DNA from: Flavobacterium sp. UBA7680
GTDB taxonomy: Bacteria; Bacteroidota; Bacteroidia; Flavobacteriales; Flavobacteriaceae
DNA length: 62,861 nucleotides
Assembly: GCF_002482975.1 (NCBI RefSeq)
Contig: NZ_DLHA01000001.1
Coordinates: forward strand, 10,045-72,905
Reading direction: 5' to 3'
The stretch's first letter is position 1. Each line of letters starts with the position of its first letter. A program made the position numbers and the translations under genes. The notes beneath the pieces are model-generated. The model worked only from the letters and a program-made list of their open reading frames with translations, had not been told where the DNA came from and did not search any database. Positions 8,552 through 16,598 of the stretch are shown one piece after another.

Positions 8552-9505
8552 ATGTCTGACGTAACAGCAATTCATAACTTAGTTCAGAAACGCAACGAAT
8601 TAAAAAACGAAATAGCAAAAATCATTGTAGGGCAGGATGCCGTTGTTGACCAAATTTTACTTTGTATATTTTCAGGAGGACATGCTCTTTTAATTGGTGT
8701 TCCTGGTTTGGCAAAAACCTTAATGATTAATACTTTATCTCAAGCTTTAGGTTTAGATTTTAAAAGAATTCAGTTTACACCGGATTTAATGCCTTCGGAT
8801 ATTTTAGGAAGTGAAATTTTAGATGAAAACAGACAATTTAAATTCATAAAAGGGCCAATTTTTTCTAATATCATTTTGGCTGACGAGATCAACAGAACGC
8901 CGCCAAAAACGCAGGCAGCTTTATTGGAAGCTATGCAGGAACGTTCGGTAACAATTGCAGGACAAAATTATAAATTAGATTTACCTTATTTTGTACTGGC
9001 AACACAAAACCCAATTGAGCAGGAAGGAACTTATCCTTTGCCAGAAGCGCAATTAGACCGTTTTATGTTTGCTATTAAATTAGAATATCCAACTTTTGAA
9101 GAAGAAGTAAAAGTCGTAAAGCAAACTACATCTGATAATAAAGTAGAAGTTAATCCATTATTTACAGCGCAGGAAATTATAGATTTTCAACATTTAATCA
9201 GAAGAATTCCTGTTGCAGATAATGTTATAGAATATGCAGTAACATTAGTAAGTAAAACACGTCCTGATAATGCTTTGTCAAATGATTTTGTAAAGAATTA
9301 TCTAGATTGGGGAGCTGGGCCAAGAGCGTCACAAAACTTAATTTTAGCAGCAAAAGCTCACGCCGCTTTCAATGGTAAATTTTCACCGGATATTGAAGAT
9401 GTAAAAGCAGTGGCAACCGGAATTTTACGCCACAGAATTATTAAAAACTACAAAGCAGACGCTGAAGGAATAACGGAAGAAGTTATTATTAAAAAGCTGA
9501 TGTAA
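8552..9505 (+). CDS. MoxR family AAA+ ATPase
   Basis: AAA+ ATPase of 317 residues. It shows Walker A GVPGLAKT (about 49-56), Walker B IILADEINR with the MoxR signature TPPKTQAALLEAMQE directly after, sensor 1 ATQNPIEQEGTYPLPEAQLDRF, and the C-terminal AAA lid (WGAGPRASQNLILAAKA). MoxR ATPases act as chaperones for assembly or activation of protein complexes, usually with von Willebrand factor A partners encoded next door (bat/DUF58 genes). No such partner is present here; it is followed by a terminator, so it seems to be a solitary MoxR. Confidence 0.95.
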   Translation: MSDVTAIHNLVQKRNELKNEIAKIIVGQDAVVDQILLCIFSGGHALLIGVPGLAKTLMINTLSQALGLDFKRIQFTPDLMPSDILGSEILDENRQFKFIKGPIFSNIILADEINRTPPKTQAALLEAMQERSVTIAGQNYKLDLPYFVLATQNPIEQEGTYPLPEAQLDRFMFAIKLEYPTFEEEVKVVKQTTSDNKVEVNPLFTAQEIIDFQHLIRRIPVADNVIEYAVTLVSKTRPDNALSNDFVKNYLDWGAGPRASQNLILAAKAHAAFNGKFSPDIEDVKAVATGILRHRIIKNYKADAEGITEEVIIKKLM

Positions 9506-9514
9506 GATATATCT

Positions 9515-9549
9515 AAAAAGCCTGATTTTTAAATCAGGCTTTTTTTTTA
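9515..9549. terminator. Bidirectional terminator between moxR and xrtN
   Basis: AAAAAGCCTGATTT / AAATCAGGCTTTTT with T runs on both strands. It overlaps the last 3 bp of the exosortase ORF. Confidence 0.9.
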
Positions 9550-10860
9550 GTTCAATTCTTTAATACTAGTTTCGTTTATCAAACGTACCGTTTTGTTGTG
9601 AAAAAGTTTTAGCAGTAAAACTTCGGTAAGCGATGTGTATTTTTTATTGTCATATTCATACCACCAATAAGAGAAATATCTAATATTATTCTTTTCTAAT
9701 TTCGTCAGCCATATTTTTTCATTGCTTCTCATGATTTCTTTAGACTCAATGATTTTATATCCGTTTCCTGTCCAGCAAATTAAAGGTTTGTGAATAGGTG
9801 TTTTTATATAAGTTAAGGTTTCTGGAGCTGCAATCTTAAAAACTTCATTATTGACCCAGACTCCTTTTTTAATGTTATAATGAGGGTTAAGATTTTCTAA
9901 CAGCGAATAATTTTGCTCCTTTTTAAGCTCTAAACTAGTAATAAACAATATTCCGGTCGCAATTATCATTGGTGAAAATTTTGGAAAAAATGAATTGCCG
10001 GTTATGCTTTCTTTTTTGGGATTAAAGAATCGTATTAGAAATAAAAGAGGAACAATTTGATAAAATATAAAACACATAATTCCAATAGTGTGATGCAGTA
10101 TATTTTCCTCGGTACAATTGAATAAAACTAAAGTGATAATTCTGAAATAATTGGAGATAATATTCAGAACTACTATTATACAGCAAAACAATAAAATTTG
10201 CAGAATGTTGAAATACTTTTGGTTTTTGCGTTCTTCTAAAGTCAATAAAAAAGCTCCGAATAATAATCCCGTTTTAAACATCGATAAACCCATACAAGCG
10301 GTATCTATCGAAACTTTTGCATTATTGATATAAAAATTAACACCTTCTATTTTAGTTATCGGAATGAAATTTTTTAATGTTAAATACACTCCGTAACAAA
10401 GCGTCTGTTTTATTTCGACAGTTAAATAATTGAATAACTGATCAAAAATTGACGAAAACAAAAAGAGACAGATAAAAGCGATAAAAGAAAACTTTTGGGT
10501 AAAGCTGTAATAAACAAAACATCCAAATAACAAAAGAGCATGAAAATGCAATGACTTTGTATGCAGTCTGTAGCTTATAAATTCTAATAAAAAAATTAAT
10601 GCAAGCAGCGGATAACTTATTCTTAAAGTAGTTTTTCTTCCTGCATAAAGAAATAGGAAAATAGAAAATATAACGCCAAAAAAATTATTGTCTAGTCCTG
10701 TTGATACAATACTATAGTTTAGAACTAAAAGCATGATTATAGCAAGAATAGCAATTAATTTGGCGTGTGACTGCAGTAAAACTTTTATTAAGCTTTTTGT
10801 TTTTTGTTTCTTTGATAGTAAAATAAAAGAGTAGTCAAGCCAATAATAATCATTACCCAT
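9547..10860 (-). CDS. xrtN: Exosortase N
   Basis: Integral membrane cysteine transpeptidase-like enzyme of 437 residues of the exosortase/archaeosortase superfamily. The catalytic triad is visible: Cys189 in IDTACMGLSMF, Arg240 in SNYFRIITLVLF, and His256/257 in LHHTIGIMCF. About eight hydrophobic segments occupy residues 33-280, followed by a soluble extension with aromatic pairs (YFSYWWYEYD). Exosortases cleave a C-terminal PEP-type sorting signal from exported proteins and probably attach them to the cell surface. Its gene overlaps the upstream VIT gene by 73 bp, and no ATG, GTG or TTG occurs between there and Met43, which lies inside the first membrane helix, so the overlapping start is preferred. 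This is the XrtN subgroup: one exosortase, one substrate next door. Confidence 0.93.
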   Translation of the reverse strand: MGNDYYWLDYSFILLSKKQKTKSLIKVLLQSHAKLIAILAIIMLLVLNYSIVSTGLDNNFFGVIFSIFLFLYAGRKTTLRISYPLLALIFLLEFISYRLHTKSLHFHALLLFGCFVYYSFTQKFSFIAFICLFLFSSIFDQLFNYLTVEIKQTLCYGVYLTLKNFIPITKIEGVNFYINNAKVSIDTACMGLSMFKTGLLFGAFLLTLEERKNQKYFNILQILLFCCIIVVLNIISNYFRIITLVLFNCTEENILHHTIGIMCFIFYQIVPLLFLIRFFNPKKESITGNSFFPKFSPMIIATGILFITSLELKKEQNYSLLENLNPHYNIKKGVWVNNEVFKIAAPETLTYIKTPIHKPLICWTGNGYKIIESKEIMRSNEKIWLTKLEKNNIRYFSYWWYEYDNKKYTSLTEVLLLKLFHNKTVRLINETSIKELN

Positions 10861-13283
10861 TCATGAGGTTCCGGAACCGCACCGTCATTTTTAATCGAAG
10901 CGTTGCCAAGAGTATCCACATTTTTCTCGATTCCGTTATTTTTGTAATCTGCATCCGTTTCCAAAACAATTAAAGACGAAATTGGCGTTACAATATTGGC
11001 ATCTTTTGCAAGGTTTACATATTGATTTGCGGCTAAAGTATCATTCTGAATTTTAATTTGTTCTTCTAAAACTTTTCCAAAAGCATACATTCTGTAAATA
11101 TGATTTGGTCCATTACTTTTAATAGTACTGTCTTTTGGTTTTTCCTGAATCGAAATGTTTGAAGGTTCAATATTGACCACATTATCAGCAGTTTTATACT
11201 TAATGAAATAATTTTCTTCCAGCATTTTTAAACTATTTCTGAAATTGGTCTCGTAAAAATCTACATATTTTTGCTCTTTTACAGTCTGCCAAAACGGATT
11301 AATCTCTCCAGAAATATTAATAACTTTCAGGTTTTGTGATTTAGTCTGACTTCGAATCTTTTTTAAATATTCAGATTCCTTAAGTTCTTCAAAATTTGCA
11401 GAAAAATTTCCGGATTTGGTTATAATCAAACTATTTTGTTTGATTGTATATAAGGGTAATAAAGAATAATGCAAGTATTTGAAATCTAGAAAAACAGTTT
11501 CGAAGTTTTCTTTGTTTATTTCTTTTTTCTCCTTGTCATCATACACATAAAATTCCTTTCCTTTTACGTTTACAAATGATTCTATTTCGTTTAAAGTCCA
11601 GCTGCTGTTTAAATCTAAAATGACCTCTGATGCATTAAAAGGAATATTTACTTTTTGACTCTCTTTTACCTCGTATATTTTATCCTTCCATGCAAAAGAA
11701 TTTAACTTCGATATTTTGCTCAAAGGTATCATTGCCTCCCAATCATCAAGACCTTTTGATTCATTGATATAGAAATTATTTTGCAGTTTAAAATTCTTAC
11801 TTGTCTCTACATCACTTTTTCCTGTCATCTGGATTCTTGAAATTGTAGAAGCATTTGATATATTTGGGCCCTTAATAGAAAGGCTTTCATATTTCAATTT
11901 ATTATCTTCAACTTTTAAAGGAGTAGTGAAGCCGCATTTAAAAGTTCTTGGCGTTTTATAGTTTACAGGAAAAACCCTCACAACAACTTTGTTTCCTTCT
12001 CTCCATTGCATTAAAGATGGATCGCGACTTTCTGCACCAACAATTTGTTTGTATGCTTTTTCTGCTTTCTCTTTTGTCGTTAAAACTCCTTTTCTTTCAA
12101 TACCGTTTACCCATAATGAAAGTGAAGTTGCAACAGAACCTTCAGGAAGCTGGAAAGAATAAATGGCTTCCTGATCTCTCCATGTATCTTTATCACAGGC
12201 AATATCCATAGTAATTTCTGTATAAGCAAGCCTGCTGTCTGGATATAATTTTACATCTTCTTTGATGTCTTTGGTAATCAAATCTTCACCGCTCCACAAC
12301 TTTTCTTCGGTTTCTAATCGTTTGTCAAAATTAGATTTAAGAATATTAATTCGGTCGTCTTGGCTCAGATTAAGATCTTCACAAAAAATGTAAGCTATTG
12401 TAATAAAAGGATTGTGGATTTTTCTTTCGTTAAATTGTTGAATTCCAAAAGAACCAAGATCGTAATCAAAGTACTTTTCAGGGGCAGTATAAACGATGTC
12501 TTTTTTGAGTAAAATTTCATTTAAAAAGTTAGGTTCAAGACTTTGTGATATTTTAATATAATTGGGTAAATCTTCATTTGAAGTAAAAGAGCTGATGGGA
12601 CGTCTAACATTAATAAGCCTGCTTTCTCTGTCAAGCATTATAACAAAAGAAAATAAGAGAACTAAAATAAACCCAAAACCTGCGATGAATGAAATCAAAT
12701 GTCTTTTGTTTTCCTGAAAATAACGAGCTATAGTTACTATATGGATAATGGAAACAAGTAAAGGGACTAATGCATAAAAACCAATTCCTAATAATAGAAT
12801 TCCAATGCAGGCAAAGGGTGTAAGGGGCAATAGATAAAATGTGAAATACAATATTAAACTATAAGATAATCCATTTATAAAAAAGATAGAAAGAATAAAA
12901 CTATTTTCTTGTGGTTTTTGGTAAATGAAAAAATTACTAATAAAAAAGAGTAAAATGGTGAAGTAAACCCAGAACGGAAGATCTTCAAATATAGGTACGA
13001 AAATATTTAGGCAGAAACATCCAATAAACCAGTTAAGTATAAGAAAAGGAGTTAAATGAAGGTATTTCTCCCTTTTTCTAAGAATAAGAAATGTAACGGT
13101 AACTCCGTAAATAAACTCCATTATCAATGTAAGAGTGCCTAATGCTCCAGCACCGAAAAATTTAGTGTTTTCATTTAATAATAAAATCAATAAAAAAAAG
13201 CCACTGAATAAACTGGTAAAGACACTAAAGCCCACACCAATTTGACTAATGTAATCGTTCGCATTTTCTAATTTGTATTTCAT
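10788..13283 (-). CDS. XrtN system VIT domain protein (dedicated exosortase substrate)
   Basis: Protein of 831 residues. Residues 1-225 hold about seven membrane segments. A VIT (vault protein/inter-alpha-trypsin) domain covers roughly 335-480 (SRLAYTEITMDIACD, IYSFQLPEGSVATSLSLWVNG, EKAEKAYKQIVG, MQWREGNKVVVRVFPV). An uncharacterised mixed region follows. The C-terminus is a textbook sorting signal: PEP at 804-806, a hydrophobic helix (WVMIIIGLTTLLFYY), and a basic end (QRNKKQKA). The exosortase gene follows with a 73-bp overlap, so the two are translationally linked. In known VIT proteins a VWA domain often follows; none is obvious here. The cell-surface role is unknown. It has a promoter at 13315-13343. 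Confidence 0.93.
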   Translation of the reverse strand: MKYKLENANDYISQIGVGFSVFTSLFSGFFLLILLLNENTKFFGAGALGTLTLIMEFIYGVTVTFLILRKREKYLHLTPFLILNWFIGCFCLNIFVPIFEDLPFWVYFTILLFFISNFFIYQKPQENSFILSIFFINGLSYSLILYFTFYLLPLTPFACIGILLLGIGFYALVPLLVSIIHIVTIARYFQENKRHLISFIAGFGFILVLLFSFVIMLDRESRLINVRRPISSFTSNEDLPNYIKISQSLEPNFLNEILLKKDIVYTAPEKYFDYDLGSFGIQQFNERKIHNPFITIAYIFCEDLNLSQDDRINILKSNFDKRLETEEKLWSGEDLITKDIKEDVKLYPDSRLAYTEITMDIACDKDTWRDQEAIYSFQLPEGSVATSLSLWVNGIERKGVLTTKEKAEKAYKQIVGAESRDPSLMQWREGNKVVVRVFPVNYKTPRTFKCGFTTPLKVEDNKLKYESLSIKGPNISNASTISRIQMTGKSDVETSKNFKLQNNFYINESKGLDDWEAMIPLSKISKLNSFAWKDKIYEVKESQKVNIPFNASEVILDLNSSWTLNEIESFVNVKGKEFYVYDDKEKKEINKENFETVFLDFKYLHYSLLPLYTIKQNSLIITKSGNFSANFEELKESEYLKKIRSQTKSQNLKVINISGEINPFWQTVKEQKYVDFYETNFRNSLKMLEENYFIKYKTADNVVNIEPSNISIQEKPKDSTIKSNGPNHIYRMYAFGKVLEEQIKIQNDTLAANQYVNLAKDANIVTPISSLIVLETDADYKNNGIEKNVDTLGNASIKNDGAVPEPHEWVMIIIGLTTLLFYYQRNKKQKA

Positions 13284-13314
13284 AGTTTTGTGTTTTTGAA
13301 AGAACTTTGAATTG

Positions 13315-13343
13315 CAAAGTTAAAAGAAAAATTGAATTACAAA
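13315..13343 (-). promoter_or_regulatory. Promoter of the VIT/xrtN operon
   Basis: On the minus strand TTTG, a 17-bp spacer, then TAACTTTG, matching TTG-N17-23-TAnnTTTG. The ATG is about 31 bp downstream. Confidence 0.6.
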
Positions 13344-13669
13344 TATTTTATGAACTTTTTTTAATGTGAAATTTGATAAAACTTTAACTCGGGAAAAAGA
13401 CTAAAAACAGACGTCAAAAATCGCAACTATAACGTTATAATTGTTTATTTAGAACTATTCTTTGCGAAAATAGAGGTAAAATCTCACTTACTTTATAACA
13501 CCAAATTTCGACTTTGTTAAAGAAAAGATTTTAAAATATCAATAATTCATTTTTTTAATACAAAATTGATATTTTGACAAAAACAAGCAGTGAAAATCGT
13601 TTTTTAACAATAATAATTTTTGAAAAGGCGACTTCTATTATATTATTTTTAATTATCCGCATTAATGAT

Positions 13670-13677
13670 TAAATTTG
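13670..13677 (+). promoter_or_regulatory. Candidate -7 element for acnB
   Basis: TAAATTTG fits TAnnTTTG and lies 28 bp before the acnB ATG. No TTG is seen at the expected -33 spacing. Confidence 0.5.
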
Positions 13678-13705
13678 CGAACAAAAAAATAAATCTGCCT
13701 TAATT

Positions 13706-16477
13706 ATGAATATTTATAAGGATTATATCCAAGAGATTGAAGAACGTAAAAATCAGGGACTTCACCCAAAACCAATCGATAGCGCTGAATTATTAAGCGA
13801 AATTATTGCACAAATTAAAGATTTAGATAACGAGTACAGAGAAGATTCTCTTAAATTTTTCATTTACAATACTTTACCAGGAACAACAAGTGCTGCTGGT
13901 GAAAAAGCCAAGTTTTTAAAAGAAATTATTCTGGGGCAAGCTGTAGTAAAAGAAATTACACCAACTTTTGCTTTTGAATTATTATCACATATGAAAGGCG
14001 GACCTTCTATAGAGGTATTGCTGGATTTAGCTTTAGGAAATGACGCTGCCATTGCAAAAGAAGCAGCTAAAGTTCTTAAAACACAAGTTTTCCTTTATGA
14101 GGCTGATACTGACCGTTTAATAGAGGCATTCAAAAACAATAATGCAGTTGCAAAAGAAATCCTTGAAAGTTATGCTCAGGCTGAGTTTTTTACAAAACTT
14201 CCAGAAGTAGCAGATACAATTAAAGTAGTTACTTTTATTGCTGGTGAAGGTGATATCTCAACAGATTTACTTTCTCCGGGTAATCAGGCGCACTCACGTT
14301 CAGATCGTGAATTACATGGTCAATGTATGATTACGCCTCAAGCGCAGCAAGAAATTAAAGCTTTACAAGCACAACATCCTGATGCAAGTGTAATGTTGAT
14401 CGCTGAAAAAGGAACAATGGGAGTAGGTTCTTCTAGAATGTCAGGTGTAAACAACGTGGCACTTTGGACAGGAAAACAAGCAAGCCCATATATTCCATTC
14501 GTTAATATCGCGCCAATTGTTGGTGGAACAAACGGAATTTCTCCAATTTTCCTAACAACTGTAGATGTTACCGGTGGTATTGGTTTAGACCTTAAAAACT
14601 GGGTTAAAAAAGTTGATGCTGATGGAAATGTTATTCGTAACGAAAACGACGAGCCAATCCTAGAGCAAACTTATTCTGTTGAAACAGGTACAGTTTTAAC
14701 AATCAACATTAAAGAGAAAAAACTTTATAATGGCGATCAGGAATTAATTGACATTTCTAAGGCATTTACGCCTCAAAAAATGGAATTCATTAAAGCTGGT
14801 GGTTCATACGCTATCGTGTTTGGTAAAAAACTTCAAACATTAGCAGCGAAAATTTTAAATGTTGAAGCTCCGCTTGTATTTGCTCCATCAAAAGAAATCT
14901 CTATTGAAGGACAAGGGCTTACAGCTGTAGAAAAAATCTTTAACAGAAACGCTGTTGGTGTACCCGCAGGTAAAGTATTACACGCTGGTTCTGATGTTCG
15001 TGTAGAAGTTAATATTGTAGGTTCACAAGATACTACAGGTCTTATGACTGCTCAGGAATTAGAATCTATGGCGGCAACAGTAATTTCACCAATCGTTGAC
15101 GGTGCATACCAATCAGGATGTCACACGGCTTCGGTTTGGGATAAAAAAGCGCAGGCAAACATTCCAAAATTGATGAAATTCATGAACGATTTTGGTTTGA
15201 TCACAGCTCGTGACCCAAAAGGTGTTTATCATGCAATGACAGACGTTATCCATAAAGTACTTAACGATATTACGATTGATGAGTGGGCTATCATTATTGG
15301 TGGTGACTCTCATACAAGAATGTCAAAAGGTGTTGCTTTTGGTGCTGATTCAGGAACTGTTGCTCTTGCTCTTGCTACTGGTGAGGCTTCAATGCCAATT
15401 CCGGAATCTGTAAAGGTAACATTCAAAGGAGATATGAAAAGTTACATGGATTTCCGTGATGTGGTTCATGCTACACAAGCGCAAATGCTTCACCAATTTG
15501 GTGGAGAAAATGTTTTCCAAGGTAGAATTATTGAGGTTCACATTGGAACACTTACTGCTGACCAGGCCTTTACATTTACAGACTGGACTGCAGAGATGAA
15601 AGCAAAAGCTTCTATCTGTATTTCTGAAGATGATACTTTAATTGAATCATTGGAAATTGCAAAAGGAAGAATCCAGATCATGATTGATAAAGGTATGGAT
15701 AATGAAAAACGTGTTCTTCAGGGATTAATCAACAAAGCTGATAAGAGAATTACAGAGATTAAATCTGCAGAGAAACCAGCTTTAACTCCAGATGCAAATG
15801 CTAAATATTATGCTGAAGTTGTAGTTGATCTTGATCTGATTGCTGAGCCAATGATTGCTGACCCAGACGTAAATAACGTTGATGTTTCTAAAAGATATAC
15901 TCACGATACCATCAGACCTCTTTCTTTTTACGGAGGAGTGAAAAAAGTAGATCTTGGATTTATTGGATCTTGTATGGTTCACAAAGGAGATATGAAAATC
16001 CTTGCTCAAATGTTGAAAAATGTTGAAGCACAAAACGGTAAAGTTGAATTCAATGCTCCACTAGTTGTTGCGCCGCCTACATATAATATCGTAGATGAGC
16101 TTAAAGCTGAAGGTGACTGGGAAGTTTTACAAAAATATTCAGGTTTCGAATTCGACGATAATGCTCCAAAAGGTGCTGCACGTACTGAATATGAAAACAT
16201 GTTATACTTAGAGCGTCCGGGATGTAACCTTTGTATGGGTAACCAGGAAAAAGCGGCAAAAGGTGATACAGTAATGGCAACTTCAACTCGTCTTTTCCAA
16301 GGAAGAGTTGTAGAAGATACTGAAGGTAAAAAAGGAGAGTCATTGCTTTCTTCTACACCAGTTGTAGTTTTATCTACAATTTTGGGTAGAACTCCAACAT
16401 TAGCTGAATATACAACTGCGGTTGAAGGTATTAACCTGACTAAGTTTGCGCCTTCTAATAAGTCGTTAGTAATGTAA
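13706..16477 (+). CDS. acnB: Bifunctional aconitate hydratase 2 / 2-methylisocitrate dehydratase
   Basis: AcnB-type aconitase of 923 residues, converting citrate to isocitrate with a [4Fe-4S] cluster; AcnB enzymes also act on 2-methylisocitrate. The N-terminal HEAT-like domain is present (IYKDYIQEIEERKNQGLHPKPID; FELLSHMKGGPSIEVLLDLAL), then the swivelling domain before the catalytic core, as in AcnB rather than AcnA. Core motifs include IIGGDSHTRMSKGVAFGADSG, FIGSCMVHKGDMKI and RPGCNLCMGNQEKA; the Cys in GSC and the CNLC pair are the three cluster ligands. The length (about 865 in E. coli) is slightly longer because of an insert near 305-330. It is followed by a terminator and a second, unrelated-type aconitase. 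Confidence 0.97.
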   Translation: MNIYKDYIQEIEERKNQGLHPKPIDSAELLSEIIAQIKDLDNEYREDSLKFFIYNTLPGTTSAAGEKAKFLKEIILGQAVVKEITPTFAFELLSHMKGGPSIEVLLDLALGNDAAIAKEAAKVLKTQVFLYEADTDRLIEAFKNNNAVAKEILESYAQAEFFTKLPEVADTIKVVTFIAGEGDISTDLLSPGNQAHSRSDRELHGQCMITPQAQQEIKALQAQHPDASVMLIAEKGTMGVGSSRMSGVNNVALWTGKQASPYIPFVNIAPIVGGTNGISPIFLTTVDVTGGIGLDLKNWVKKVDADGNVIRNENDEPILEQTYSVETGTVLTINIKEKKLYNGDQELIDISKAFTPQKMEFIKAGGSYAIVFGKKLQTLAAKILNVEAPLVFAPSKEISIEGQGLTAVEKIFNRNAVGVPAGKVLHAGSDVRVEVNIVGSQDTTGLMTAQELESMAATVISPIVDGAYQSGCHTASVWDKKAQANIPKLMKFMNDFGLITARDPKGVYHAMTDVIHKVLNDITIDEWAIIIGGDSHTRMSKGVAFGADSGTVALALATGEASMPIPESVKVTFKGDMKSYMDFRDVVHATQAQMLHQFGGENVFQGRIIEVHIGTLTADQAFTFTDWTAEMKAKASICISEDDTLIESLEIAKGRIQIMIDKGMDNEKRVLQGLINKADKRITEIKSAEKPALTPDANAKYYAEVVVDLDLIAEPMIADPDVNNVDVSKRYTHDTIRPLSFYGGVKKVDLGFIGSCMVHKGDMKILAQMLKNVEAQNGKVEFNAPLVVAPPTYNIVDELKAEGDWEVLQKYSGFEFDDNAPKGAARTEYENMLYLERPGCNLCMGNQEKAAKGDTVMATSTRLFQGRVVEDTEGKKGESLLSSTPVVVLSTILGRTPTLAEYTTAVEGINLTKFAPSNKSLVM

Positions 16478-16498
16478 TCTTACGATTATTAATATTTC

Positions 16499-16530
16499 AA
16501 AAGCCCGAGTGATAAACTCGGGCTTTTTCT
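16499..16530 (+). terminator. Terminator after acnB
   Basis: AAAAGCCCGAGT / ACTCGGGCTTTTT with a 5-nt loop, 22 bp after the stop codon. Confidence 0.92.
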
Positions 16531-16598
16531 TTTCTGGCACTTCTATTTTTTGTAACTTGTCATGTTCAAAATAAAAAAAACAAAAACAATTATAACTT

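Larger units (their letters stand above)
13284..13705. other. Divergent promoter region between the XrtN operon and acnB
   Basis: 422 bp without ORFs; strongly AT-rich. It holds the minus-strand promoter at 13315-13343, a 12-bp palindrome TATAACGTTATA at 13428-13439, and a -7 element for acnB at 13670-13677. Confidence 0.6.

Noticed and set aside
13428..13439. Palindrome TATAACGTTATA as an operator between the XrtN operon and acnB
   Set aside because: Short, AT-rich and more than 85 bp from both promoters; likely chance.
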